Shown here piece by piece: positions 21,081 to 33,489 of a stretch of 64,000 nucleotides of DNA. The notes under the pieces are model-generated. The model made no database searches, had not been told where the DNA came from, and was given only the letters and a program-made list of their open reading frames with translations. Both the position numbers and the translations under genes were made by a program. Origin of the DNA: Prinsepia uniflora (lineage: Eukaryota > Streptophyta > Magnoliopsida > Rosales > Rosaceae). Location: contig CM064864.1 in the NCBI GenBank assembly GCA_032719365.1, positions 1,726,317 through 1,790,316 of the forward strand, in the 5' to 3' direction. Numbering within the stretch: the first letter of the stretch is position 1; each line of letters opens with the position of its first letter.

Positions 21081-24000
21081 ATGGAGGTGAGCAAGTTGAT
21101 GAGAAATTCGTCTGTAAAAATGGATGAAGATCATGATGAGAGAGTGATGCTTCCAGGGTTTAGATTTCATCCAACGGACGAGGAGCTGGTTGGATTTTAT
21201 CTCAAGAGGAAGGTGGAGATGAAAGCCATTACTATGGAGCTCATCAAACAGATTGATATCTACAAGTATGATCCTTGGGATCTTCCAAGTAAGATGATGA
21301 TGACCGCCTTTTTATTATTTGAATTTCATCCATCGACTTCATGAATTGAAGATTTTTATTATATGCATATGAATCAAAGCTCGCTTTTATGAACTAGGTT
21401 AAGAAAAATCCAAACATCTCAGAGATAGATAAAAAGATATATAGGAATTTATCTAACAAATCGTATTTTGACTGTATCGTACTTTTATGAATTAGGTTAA
21501 GAAAAATTTAAAACATCTCAGATAGAAATAAATAAAGAGATATAATCACCGACTTCTTTTCAAATTAATTGTATCGATTACTGGTGTGAAAATATTGTTG
21601 ACATATGTCGATCTATATATATACATGCTAATAAAGACGACACCTTGAAATTGTATATATAATTAATAAGGGCGGTGATATTGTATGATCGACTAACCAA
21701 TAACAAGAATGAAAGCTATATATTGGGAGAAAAACTTTTTCACATCTAGACAAAGTAAATTATTACATACTCAACTGAAAGTAACTACAATCTTCATCTG
21801 ATGGAAAATTAGTGGGTTAATTTTAGTACTATTATTTTCTCACGTACGTGTTCGATTCACTCGATCTAATAGCTAGAATCTTATGTTTTTTTTTTGTTGT
21901 ATTAAAGAAATGTTACCAAGTTAAAGCGGATAGGTTTAAAATAAATGATAAGAAACCACGTTTACACATTGATCATATAATAAGTTTTAAAATTCGACAC
22001 TCGTGAATTTAGATATTTATCATATAATAAGTTTTAAGATTCGGCACCGATCAATAAGAAAAATTAGCCCTAATATTGTACCTGCTAGCTGATCGATCTC
22101 TGTGTTCTATAGGTATCAAGCATGTTGTCATTAATTAATTTGGATCGACCACCCAGCTTTTGTTTCTTGAGAAATTCAAAACAATATATATACCATTATT
22201 TGAAAGACAAATGTACAGTTACATAATCAAATTGTTTTAACTAGCTAGTATCATTAGTTATCCTCAGAAAATTAAATTAGGTTTGTAATTTAAAGTGTGA
22301 AGTAATTAAGCATATATATATGCATGTGTGCAGAAACTTTTCTGCTTGAATCCCATTGCATTAGACACTAATTAGTAGTAAGTGTTCATTAATTCATATA
22401 TATGAATGCTTCTTCAATACTAACTTGTGTTTAGCTATATATATATATAATCTATTTTGATATGGACAATACTTACATCTCACCTTATCGGTGATATCTC
22501 ATCATACTATCATTTTGATTTATCGAATCGTCTTTGTATATACAACATGTTCAAAATCGTTTATTCTCTAAATCATAATGTAAGTAAGATCATTTCTATA
22601 AAAAAATCAATAAGATTAGAGGTCATTTAGTCATATATATATATATCAATTAAATGGTCGGTTGGCCATGTGAATCTTAATTCTTACAAAAATTATTGAT
22701 TTATTTTGCACATATGAATGATTAAACGACCTCCAATATTGTTCATTTTATATGGAGATGATCTTGACATGCATCATGATTTAGAGAATGAATTGTTCCG
22801 ATTATGATATATGTATAAAGATAATTCGACCAATCGAACGGGTAATACAAGGAGGTACCGCTAGAGTAGAATGTAAGTATTTTCCATTATTTAAAGATTT
22901 AAATGATACATGAAGAAAACTACCTAATTATTAAAAGGTTTAAATGATACATGAAGAAAACCATGTCAATATATCATTGATTAATTTGCTCATGCAAAAC
23001 TTTGATTAATTTTTTTTTTCCCTTCATTGAATTATTAATTTGCCCTCTCATGAGTTCCTATTTCAATAATTAATGTATGAAGAAGTTAGCAGTACTGTGG
23101 GGGACAAAGAGTGCTACTTCTTTTGCAGAAGAGGAAGAAAATACAGGAACAGCATAAGACCTAACCGAGTCACAGGTTCTGGGTTTTGGAAAGCCACCGG
23201 CATCGACAAGCCGGTATATTCGGTTAAAGAACCCCTCGAGTGCATTGGCCTCAAGAAATCCTTGGTCTACTACCGGGGGAGTGCCGGAAAAGGCACCAAA
23301 ACCGATTGGATGATGAACGAGTTTCGCCTTCCTCCTGCTGCCGGCAATGCCAAAAATACCACCAACTACCTAAATGCCAAAGTTGACATGGCACAAGAAG
23401 AAGCTGTAAGTTTTTCTTTCTCATCAATGATCGATCTCTTGACTCAGTCTTGTAATATAAGACGTTTTCGAGAAAGCTATGTTCAAAAGCATAATCATAA
23501 CTAAACCACATAGAAGGACAATTAATTTTTGTTCATATATACAACCAAGGAAAATTTCATTTTCAAGAATTGTGATTTTACTTGTTTGTCTTTGATGAAA
23601 TTAAATGTCTTGTCTCTAGGGGTTTCACAATTTAGAATTGAGAATTTAAGTTTTTTCAAAATACGGATAGAGACTTTACCGCGATAAGATATATCTCATT
23701 TAAAAAGCGCTCCATTCAGGCCCCCTAGTGCCCATTCAACCTGTCTTGCCCTAAATGGAATGACCCTCTTAGTTACACTGCGCCGAAGAGAGTTTAGAGA
23801 AGGGGTGTTTAAGTAGGAGTGACAGTTGAAGAGCTTATTATGAGCCTAATTAGGGTTTAATACATCCTTGGATTTTGAATAAGGCCAAAAATTTGAGGCT
23901 AAAGCCAAAGCCATAGCTATTAGTCCAATATTTTCTAGGATATAGGATTGTAAATTTAGTGGATATGGGTATTAATTATTTGATTGTTTATTGTAACTTT

Positions 24001-24815
24001 TGTTTTTATTTTTAATTTTACTTCAAGTTATCTTTATTTTTTAATTTTACTTCAAGTTATTTTGAACTTGTGTCATTGAGTGTCAACAAAAAAAACCTTG
24101 CTAGCTCTAGTATCATCAACCCTTTAGAATATTGATTAGATTTTCACACTATAGTATATATAGACACTTTCATTATGATTTGAAATATGTGAGGCCAATA
24201 TCTTTGCATGCATGTGGTGGAGTAATTAACATATATATATATATAGTATGCACTATTAACATATATATATATATAGTATGCACTATTATATCTCTTTAAG
24301 TTGCAATTAATATGGACGTACGTCGATCTCCTCATATTTTTCATTTTATTTTAGCATTGGATCGAAGAGTCGAACTCTAAGCTTATTCTTCCAGTTTTTA
24401 ATTACGTGAATGGATTAATTTGCAGGAAGTTTGGACACTCTGCAGAATTTTCAAACGAATCCCATCTTACAAAAAGTACATACCAGACTTGAAAGAAACC
24501 AGGACTAAGGTGAACCCTACTGATTCAAGTTCCAAAACATGCAGCTTGGAATCTGAATCCGCTGAGCCTACGTACATGAACCTCGACGATTCGGTCCTTC
24601 AACGCGTCGAAAGGTCCAAAGCTGTGGGGGAACAAGTAGTTGATCAGACAAATCAGTGGTTTGTAGGGGAGATGATTCATCAGAGTACTCCATTTGCAGC
24701 AGCCTCTTACAATTCAAGCTTGAGGAATATTCCGGCCGGCGATAACGATTTCTTCATCGATGGAAACTGGGATGAGCTGAGACCAGTGGTTCAGCTTGCT
24801 GTTGATCCATCCTAA
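21081..24815 (+). CDS. NAC transcription factor, NAC042/JUB1-like
   Basis: Three exons, 21081-21288, 23083-23405 and 24426-24815, give 306 aa with consistent phases. The NAC DNA-binding domain runs from about residue 26: LPGFRFHPTDEELVGFYLKRKVE (A), MELIKQIDIYKYDPWDLPK (B), CYFFCRRGRKYRNSIRPNRVTGSGFWKATGIDKPVY (C), CIGLKKSLVYYRGSAGKGTKTDWMMNEFRLP (D) and EVWTLCRIFKR (E). The wording of C and D, with GIDKPVY and GSAGKGTKTDWMM, and the C-terminal 'GNWDELRPVV' match Arabidopsis ANAC042/JUNGBRUNNEN1 rather than other NACs. That protein is a nuclear regulator of stress tolerance and leaf ageing; the same role here is inferred. One oddity is that the nearly invariant Trp of the 'EWYFF' motif is Cys here (ECYFFC). 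Intron 1 is long (1.79 kb). Confidence 0.92.
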
Positions 24816-25095
24816 GTTTATGACTGTACATAGAGAGATGCATGGAATTAGTATAATTAATTTGCACCTTGGATTTTTTTTCTTCTTTTTCTTTTTTCTG
24901 TGAGGGTTATATTTTTCTCATGGTTTGTAGCTTGCTGTTAATTCCTCAATTACCGTAATAAAATTATAGTCACTCTCCTATAAAAATAAATACGAATATA
25001 GTGACAAAATCTTACTTCTACGGTTTTAACAAGAGTCTATATATATATGATGTGGGAGCTAGTAACTCCCTTTCAAGTGATCCCAACATTCACAT
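24816..25095. other. 3' flank of the NAC gene
   Basis: This should hold the 3' UTR. Nothing else is recognised before the solo LTR at 25096. Confidence 0.5.
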
Positions 25096-25692
25096 TGTTG
25101 AATCAAAAATCGAACTCGTTGGGAAAAGTTCTCACAATTCCTGCAAACGGTAAACAATTAGCTATCGTTGCCTTGATCGATTATTCGGGGGTTGTTCGAC
25201 CAAGAACACTTCGATGCCTAAGTTAGCTTTAAGAGAGGAAAATGATATACTTCGAAGCGAAGAATCGACGTACCTTGGAAATGAGATGAGCTTCGCTATT
25301 TATAGGAAAACCTTGGGAGTCTTGGAGCATTCTAATTGGTCGGTTTAAATTTGTAATAAATAATATATATTAAATATATTACTTAATAATAATAATTGTA
25401 ATAATTATTCATTGATTATAATGGCAATAACATTAATGTTAATTACAATAATAATGATGATTAATATTTATAACGATCATTTTATTGTTATAAATAATTA
25501 ATTGCTTCTCGAGAGTATCAGTATTATCGAGGCTTTTAACCCGATTTAATTTTGCACTTAACTGGAAATACATTATTAAACATGCGGGTGTTTGTTAACC
25601 ATTAGTGTTATTACCATGTGCAATTTGGTCATTTCGGTAATTATGGGCCACGTGGCAGCTCCACAATATTTGAGTGATTTTTGGGTTTCACA
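25096..25692 (+). mobile_element. Solo LTR of family 'C', 597 bp
   Basis: It begins TGTTGAATC and ends GGGTTTCACA (TG...CA) and is flanked by CACAT at 25091-25095 and 25693-25697. It shares several long blocks with 19103-19581. A probable TATA box (CTATTTATAGG) is at about 25295. The middle is very AT-rich. No internal region or second LTR is present. It sits only about 280 bp after the NAC stop codon. Confidence 0.88.
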
Positions 25693-25927
25693 CACATGAT
25701 TTGTTAAAATGGACCGAAAAATAGGATAGAAATGAAACCATACTAGAACCGGTTCAAGAAGACCAAATTGGACTAGAATCAGTTCAACTTTGGTTTTTAA
25801 CAGCCAAAAATTGGACCTAACTGGATTGAATAGAAACCCTAATTTTGATCAAAGCGACAGTGTTTTGGAGTTTGGACCACTTCTTTCAGAGACAAGTTGT
25901 CTCCCTCTCCTCTTCGATACCCTCACT
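25693..25927. other. Spacer between solo LTR C and the hAT element
   Basis: No gene is seen. The text resembles the continuation found after the hAT element (26759 onward), so the hAT element probably inserted into an older repeat. Confidence 0.4.
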
Positions 25928-26210
25928 TAGGGGTGGGCACGAATCTGTTACAACCATAAATCGATTCGTTTTAAACCGTTATTTATTTAACAGTTTAAGT
26001 TTGACCGGATAAAAGTCAAATGGTCTGTTTGAGAATCCAAACCGCTCCGTTAGTAACGGTTTGGATTTGGATTTCAATTTTACAAATCCGTTAAATCCAA
26101 ACCGAACCGTTAATGAATATATTAGTTTCTATTAATTTTTAAATCTATTATTAATACAAAAACAAACATAAGAGAATGAACTAATAACAACTATGAACTT
26201 GCTGCTCTAT

Positions 26211-26246
<36 letters not shown>

Positions 26247-26750
26247 ACTAACAACATCAGGTATACTCTTTAGATCATATGTAAGATAAGTGCAAATAGT
26301 GAACTATCTGTGTTGCTGCTGTGATATATATATACCTGTGGTAATGAACTATCACCGCATCTCCTAACGTAAACACTCAATCTCGTACCCAACACTCCAT
26401 AAGTCACCTCTGAAAAGTGCAGATAGCTAGTGAGGCTAAGTAACAAAGTCCAAGCATTTAGGACCAATTTCAAAACTGCCTCAAGGCCCAATTCTGGCTT
26501 ATAGTTGACATACAAACTATCAAGAAACTTAGTTAATAGATGCCCAAACTTTGTATCCTTATTTTTTTTTCTACGTTTAAAAGGTTTTAAACTGTTACCG
26601 ATTCAAACCAAACTGTTAGTAACGGTTTTGATCGAAACAATTTCATTTCTAATTTTAGTAAATCTAAACCGTATCGAACCGTTAAAATTTTAACGGTTTG
26701 GATTTGGATATTGCCAATACCCGTATTGAACTGCACCGTGCCCACCCCTA
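25928..26750. mobile_element. Non-autonomous hAT-type DNA transposon, 823 bp
   Basis: The ends are TAGGGGTGGGCAC at 25928-25940 and GTGCCCACCCCTA at 26738-26750, perfect 13-bp inverted repeats. They are flanked by the 8-bp direct repeat CCCTCACT at 25920-25927 and 26751-26758, the size typical of the hAT superfamily. Subterminal sequence is rich in 'AACGGTTTGGATTTGGAT' and its reverse complement. There is no transposase reading frame, so it would need a transposase in trans. Confidence 0.95.
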
Positions 26751-27587
26751 CCCTCACTGCCCTTCCTCTCCTTCTTCTATTTGATATTAACGAAAAGACA
26801 ACCTCACGAGTAACAACCTCATTGAATCTCCCTCTCCCTCTCCTTTTTGATCAAAGACACCTTCATCGTCATCAAATTGGGGTCTTGGAATCTTGCACAT
26901 GAAGTCACGCCCCACACCCATCATCTCTGACTTGCGCTTATGGCCACCACCTCGCACCCATCACCTGATTCTCCTCGGCTCGCACCGCCATCTCTCGAAG
27001 CCTCAAAGTCTTGAACGGCCGAACCTATCGCAAGTCTCACACTCTCTCTCTCTCTCCATCACCTACATCCCTCAATCTCAATCTCTGTATCCATCGTCTT
27101 CGTCTCAAACGGTCGAAAGTCGAAACCCATCGGCCATCGCCTCCATCGCTCAATCGAAATTGAACCCTCACGCCTCTCAGTCATTGGGCAAAAAAAAAAA
27201 TGGTTAAATCGATCAAGGACCGAATTGAACTAGTTCAATCAAATTTCAGTTCAAATCGAGATTAGGGCTAGAAACCGACGAACAGAATTGAAATCGCTTC
27301 TCCAACCAATTCGATTTTTATTTTGACAAAAAGAATCAAACCAAAAAATACACCCCTACACTTTGTGTCAAGTAACGACCACAAGAAACAAATGATAGAA
27401 TTCAAGCATTAAATTTGAGAGCAAACCAGACACTTAATTATTAGACCACCTCTCGACTCTTGTGCTCATCCACAATCATTATTTTTTTTTCACAATAATA
27501 TAAGAAAGAAAGAGTGATTACATTATAAACATTCGACCAACCTCATCCTAATTCAGCAATAATTTGAGACTTAAATCACTGGAAAAC
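26751..27587. other. Non-coding region between hAT element and LTR block
   Basis: No gene is supported. There is a CT-rich stretch at about 27035-27060. An end-like 'ATACACCCCTACACTTTG' at about 27345 could be the terminus of another decayed hAT element, but I could not find its partner. Confidence 0.4.
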
Positions 27588-28149
27588 TGTCAGGACCCAC
27601 CCCGGTTTCACCCCGAAACCCGAGGTAAATCCCGCTCTCGTCTGACTCCCCGACACAACACCTAAGGAACACTTACTCGAACCCAGTCAAACGCAGGAGT
27701 AATTAGACACAATGTCCCGAAGGTAGCATTTACAGAACATAGTACGAACATACAAAGAAAATAAAACCGATAACTACACGCACACGGAAGCCTTTACTCT
27801 ACTCTGGGAGCTCTCACGTCACTTCTATGCCTCGGACACTGCCTCGACGTCAAGACCCCGCGCTCGCTCCACAACCTGGAGGGCAATTAAAACAGAAAAT
27901 GTGAGTGGACCAGAAAGTACAAAAGTTCAAAAACCATTTTATAAGAAAACCGAGTTAAACCCTCCGTTTTGAAACCACATGCATAACCAACAGTTATAAA
28001 CACATTAATAAAAGAATCATCCTTAAACATCATAAGAAACAGAAACACTATAAAATATCATAAGAAACCATAGCATGAGTATCAGAAACCGTATCAAAAC
28101 CATAATCACCAAATCATCATTTTCCCGATCAAACCTGCTGGACCTATCC

Positions 28150-28343
28150 GAGTCTTTAAACTCCCGAGTCTTTAAACTCAATCCAGGCCTTAATCATATC
28201 CGAGTCTTTAAACTCCCGAGTCTTTAAACTCAAGGCCTACGGGGGAAAATCAATATATATCCGAGTCTTTAAACTCAATCCGGGTTTTTAAACCCAATCC
28301 GGCCGGTCCCCCGTCACATATATCCGGGTCTTTAAACCCAATA
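28150..28343 (-). repeat. Hairpin array of the second LTR A
   Basis: Seven units read on the plus strand as GAGTCTTTAAACTC or GGGTCTTTAAACCC. One unit (28282-28295) is GGGTTTTTAAACCC, which in the LTR sense turns the usual T-G mismatch or wobble of the fifth pair into a T-A pair. Order and spacing match 17711-17900. Confidence 0.85.
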
Positions 28344-30134
28344 TCCAGATCCAGCAAATCCAATCCCAAAATCATTTGAAAACCATGTACCAATCCACAT
28401 CCAAACCCGAATCCGAAATCACTGGTCTGAAGCCCTTCCGGCTTTCAGAACCGTCATTCCGAACCCAAATCCGGAAAATATCTATTTTCATACCAAAACC
28501 CCATGTAATCACAAATCACAGTTCATAACCCATATATCACTATTAGAAACCTTTATCAGTGGAAATCCTCAATTGTGGCATCAAAATCCGGAAACCAACA
28601 TTTTCTCGAAAATCGTGCCAAAACCGTCTTTTTCTCGAAAAACGTGCAAATACATAAAACCATCATAACATATTCAAGAAACATCTAGTCATAAGTAAAA
28701 CCATAAAATACATTTATAAAAACAGTTATGCATGATCGAGTTTAAGGAAAGGGTCCACTCACAGTACTGAGCCCTACTCGCGTCCCGAACGTCCAGCCCG
28801 TTCCTCGGCTTCCTCGGGAAATCCCGATCCTGTCAAACACCGCCAAAATACGTCACTAACACGTCTACGAAGGTTCACCTAAATTCCTTCAAAATTCCCC
28901 GAATCTTAAACGTAAGAACCCGGGACCCTAACTTCCTCCCTCGCGGAACTACACTCAAACGACTTCCGATTAACCCGAAACCAACTCCATTGAACTCACA
29001 ACAACTCCTAGACCAAAAACTATGTTGACCGTTTCTCCCAGAACCGCCGCACGCGCCTCCACGCGCCGCCCAAAGTGGCTGCGCGTGGCCCCACGCGCCA
29101 GCTACAGTACCGTCTTCAACCCGTGCTGAACCGGGTTCAGTACAGTGGTCTGCACTCAGACCGGCGTACCTGGTTCTTCCTCCTCCGTCCACCAAAACCG
29201 TTCCTCTCTTCACCAGCAGCATCGTCCCGTCCTAGGCTACCCCTTCCCGTGTGTCACTCACCTCGATTCACCCTAAAACTCGTCGACTCAACCTTGAACA
29301 AAAACCCGTACACTGCCCTGTTTCTTACTCCGGCCACCCACGACTTCCCCCTTCACGGAGGCTACACCAACCTCTTCCTAGGACTCTACCAAACCTCAAC
29401 CAACCTTCCTGGACTGTCGACTCAGCCCCAAGCTCGTCGACTCGCCGTTTGAAACCCACGGCCAAAACAGAGGACACAGACACCTCCGTCGTGCCTGCCG
29501 CCACCGTGCACCACTCCTCACGGCAGCACCACCAAACTACTCCCAGGACTCAATAAAGCCCTTAGATCGCTCTAGACTCATCGATTCAACCTTCCAAACC
29601 ACGACTTCCACGTTGAAACTCAACGGAAAAACAGAGTATCGATTCGGGGATGAGAGAATTACCTGCCTCCAGTCGCCGTCGTGAGCTCCGCTGGTAGTGG
29701 TTGACTCCTCGCAACCCGCACGACACCACCACGGACTCAAGTGCCCCGTACACGGCTACCACCGCCACAATTTTCACAATTCCTTCCTATTTCCTCCCTG
29801 CTTTTCCCGCAGCTCTCGACACCCTCACACACGGCCACCACACCGTCAACCTCTCTCACTGCTTCCCTCTCACTCTCTGATCATCCTCAGACACTCACAA
29901 TTCATCAACACACACACCACCACCCTCAATTCCTTCACGACCTCCCTCTGTTTTCTGAACCAGCAGCACACACAACACGGGTGCACCCCAATTATTTGGG
30001 CCGTGCACACACTCGAACTCACCAGAAGCCACTCCACCCTTAGCACGTGTCACCAATCCTCCTCACTCTCTCACCAAATAGCTCCATCCCAGCCGTCCCT
30101 TTCCTTCTTTCTGCACAAATCCCAATGTGCAGAA

Positions 30135-33100
30135 TGTAACGACCCGTCCCGAATTCCGGGATTAGTTTAGTGACTAATCTTGATTAGCAAGGTTGAACGG
30201 TGGTTAGTAGGGCGGAATCAGACAAAATGTGCAAAATGACCGTTTTGCCCCTGGTCGTGGGCAAAATGTTGACTTTTTGTTCGGGCGGTCAAATGGACTT
30301 TGACCGATGACCGTGACGTAGTTCGGGACGTCACGAGTTCATAGACAGACGGCGCGTTCAATTCCGACATTCGTAGAGAAAGTTATGGTGTTCGGAAGTT
30401 GAGGGGTATTTTGGTAATTTGGCTTATTAGGGGCCAAATGTTGACTTTTTGATCGGGAGGTCCGATGGGCGAGGGCCAAGGACCGTTACGTAGGTATCGT
30501 CGATACGAATTCAACGACAGGCGGCATGCCGAAATCGGAGATCCGACGACGACGTTATGGTCAAGGAAACGAACTAACGAACCGAGGCCGGGATTAAAAT
30601 AATAATATAATATTGAATAGTGACCGTTGACTCAGTACACCTGGATGAGTGACAAGTGTCACTCATCCCTTGAAACCAGAATCCTTGTCTTAGGGGAAAC
30701 ATCATTATGATGTTTTATTATTAATTAAATTAATTAATATTTATTTTCTCCATTAATCTCCTTTGTTCTTCAAACCGTGCAAAATGGGGGAATCAACTTG
30801 GAGAGAGTTTGCTGCCTTCTCTAACTGGGTTTGAGGGCAAAATTGAGTGCTTGTTGAGACTAACTCAACTGGGTAAACACGGGAGATTGAGGAAGGCTGA
30901 GGAACTGAAATTCGAAGATTTGGATTTTGGGGGGGGGAGAGTTCGGATTTTAAACTTGAGGCCGTGAGGATCGAAATTGAGCTCACATTCAGCTTTCTGG
31001 GATCAACACGAATCGATCTGCAACAAGAACGAAGGTAATTGGGGTCGAATTGAGGAAGAACAGAAGGATGGAGGTCTCTGAAATTTCGAAGCTGAGTCGT
31101 GGAATTGGAGGCTTCGTTGGATGCAATTGAGGTGGGGAAACTACTTCTCATGATCCCACGATGCTTCTGGGTTCATCAATTGAAGGAAACTGATCGAGAT
31201 CGATGGACCTCCATTGATGAACAGTGACGGTGCTCGAGTTTGTGTCGTGACGATTGAACACTGGATTGAAGCAATTGGGTTGGGGGAAATGATCTACGGA
31301 GTCCATGGAAGCTTCTGGTTGAATCAATTTCAGGATATCGATCGAAATGGATGGGGTTCGAAGGATGAACAACGGACGGGTGTTCTTGGTGTTCATCATC
31401 GAATCGTGGAGTTGTAGGTACGGTCTTGTGTAATCAATGTTACAGAACTTAAATTAAACTTAAAACGAAGCTAATGGAATGATCAATTGTTGTATTTAAG
31501 GCTGAATTGACAGTTTTGGAACCGGGTCGTATCGCGGGCACACTGGACCCGTTTACCAGACATACGGGTTAGATGGTGACACTGTAGCAGGCGCGTGAGT
31601 TTCACGCGCAGCCACTCACGGCGGCGCGTGGCGGCGCGTGGACACGAATCTCGAGGTGAGGTCAACATGACTTCTGTCCCATTTAATGTAACGGACATTT
31701 TGGAATTGGTTTCGGGTCGATCGGACACCGTCTCGATAGTGTTCGGGATGTCCGAAGGTTTTAAATTAAGTTTAAAAATAAGTAACAATTCGGAAAAATT
31801 ACGGGACTTTGATAGGATGTTAATGATGAGGTTAGTAACCCTCTAATGTAATTTGGACAGGATTGGGAGTCCCGGTGATAGTGGTGTGGCCCGGGAGGGC
31901 CGGTGGCACGCGTATCGAGGCACACGGTTAAAACGGTCTGTGAGTGGACTTTGGTTTTATAAATCCTATGCATGCTTAAATGTGTTATATGGTTTATATA
32001 CATGATTTCTATGATGGTATTTGTGAGCATTGATTTTGGATATGTTGCACGTATTTCGAGGTGTTTTCCGTATTTCACGTATATCGGGATTAACGGTTTA
32101 TTTGCGGTTTTGTGTGCTTGTGGTTAAATAAATAATATGATGAAATGGTTTTGAAATTGGAAATATGAACTCGGGCTTGAGGCCCACTTGTTTTGGAAAT
32201 TTCGGACTAGGAGTCCATTTGAGAATCGGGCCGGGGGCCCAGTTGGTTAATGAAATCGGGCCAGGGGCCCAGTTGGTATGAAATCGGGCTGAGACCCATT
32301 TGAGTTATATTATCGGGCCAGGGGCCCAGTTGATTTGTGAATTCGGGCCGTGGGCCCAATGGGTTTATAAGTCGGGCTGCGGGCCCAGTTGGTTTACAAA
32401 TCGGGCCGTGGGCCCAGTGGTTTATAAAATCGGGCATGAGGCCCAGTTGGATAATAAATGTGATTTCGGGTCAGGGACCCTATATTTTATAATGGTGATT
32501 TTGGGTCAAGGACCCTAAATGGAATTATGTGGTTTTATGAAAATTTCGGGCAGGGCCCAATGTTAATAATGTGATAAAAGGATTTAATAAAACTGTTTTC
32601 CATATACCATCTGGATACAAGGATATATGATGGTCTCCTCCAGATGTCTGGGACACTGGGGAAGTCACGGTGCATTGCCTGCGAGGGGTCATTATACGGA
32701 GCAGCCGGACCGTATGATGACTCAGGAGCAGGATTGCTATGATTGACGTCAGGGACGTCAGACATCAGGGATGTCAGATATATGGACCCGGAGAGACCCC
32801 GGGCAGCACGCGTAGCTTATGAAACCGTGAGATATGACGTCAGGGACGTCTAGCGTCTGGGACGCTAAGCATCTGGGATGCTGGTGATGGTAATGGTAAA
32901 ATATGGTTTAATGAATAAAATGGCTTATTGGTTGGATATGTGTTATGTGGTAAAAATGGATTATTGGTTATGAAATGGTATGTCGGGTCAGGGACCCTAA
33001 ATGGTTTCGGATTTTAAATTGATGTTCAATTATGGTAGTGGGTGGTGACCCACATGGTTTTAATATGTATGGTGGTGGTATTCCACGGTTTTGGGCTGAG

Positions 33101-33473
33101 TTCCCACACTTGGTTTTTGGTTAACGGTTTTTGGGCTAAGGCCCTAAGGGCTCGGTTGAGCAAACGTTTTGGTTACTGGTTTTGGTGGCATGCATACGTT
33201 TTTATTGGAGGGCATAAATGTCTTATAAATGTATTTGGTAAATTTATTGGTTTTTGTCCACTCACAGCTTTTGGTTTTAATGCCCTTCAGGTTGACTACG
33301 GATGCGATTGCAGCAGAGACTGGGACATTGCACACCTCCTCCATCGATCCTTGCGCACTCTGGATGCCCCGTTGGGCAGTAGCTCTTGGTTATCCCTTGT
33401 CTGACACCCCTTGTTGGACGGGAGCAGGGCACATTCCACGGTAATCCCGGGGGGATTGGGATGGGTCCTGTCA
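30135..33473 (+). repeat. 5' LTR of the LARD-like element (family B)
   Basis: It starts TGTAACGACCCGTCCCGA and ends GGATGGGTCCTGTCA. Differences from the 3' LTR that I could see are 30220 (A; G at 36737), 30463 (C; T at 36980), 32359 (A; G at 38877), 32540 (A; G at 39058) and a run of 9 versus 10 G near 30939. All four substitutions are transitions. A 12-bp-arm palindrome lies at 30643-30668 and a second palindrome (AACATCAT-T-ATGATGTT) at 30698-30714. Confidence 0.95.
32173..33144 (+). repeat. Array of about 18 short hairpins with varying stems, in the 5' LTR
   Basis: Units (start: stem-loop-stem) include 32204 GGACT-AGG-AGTCC; 32228 GGGCC-GGG-GGCCC; 32258 and 32315 GGGCC-AGG-GGCCC; 32345 and 32403 GGGCC-GTG-GGCCC; 32468 and 32984 GGGTC-AGG-GACCC; 32503 GGGTC-AAG-GACCC; 32548 GGGC-AGG-GCCC; 32745 and 32836 GACGTC-AGG-GACGTC; 32761 GACATC-AGG-GATGTC; 32851 TAGCGTC-TGG-GACGCTA; 32868 AGCATC-TGG-GATGCT. 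Weaker units with wobble or one mismatch lie at 32173, 32374 and 32432. Between units the text varies around 'AGTTGGTTTATAAAATC'. Stems change in pairs while the 3-base loop stays mostly AGG or a close form. Confidence 0.9.
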
Positions 33474-33477
33474 ACTT

Positions 33478-33489
33478 GGTATCAGAGCA
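33478..33489 (+). promoter_or_regulatory. Primer-binding site (initiator Met tRNA)
   Basis: TGGTATCAGAGC is the standard complement of the 3' end of plant initiator-Met tRNA and starts four bases after the LTR end at 33473. Confidence 0.95.

Noticed and set aside
29697..30170. A 157-codon frame at 29697-30170
   Set aside because: It crosses the junction between LTR A and the inserted LARD-like element, so it cannot be an old gene; composition is His/Ser/Pro-rich with no domain.
32207..32437. Reverse-strand frame rich in 'GPRPDFINQLGPWP' repeats
   Set aside because: It is the translation of the hairpin array in the LTR; the same frame recurs in the 3' LTR and has no independent support.
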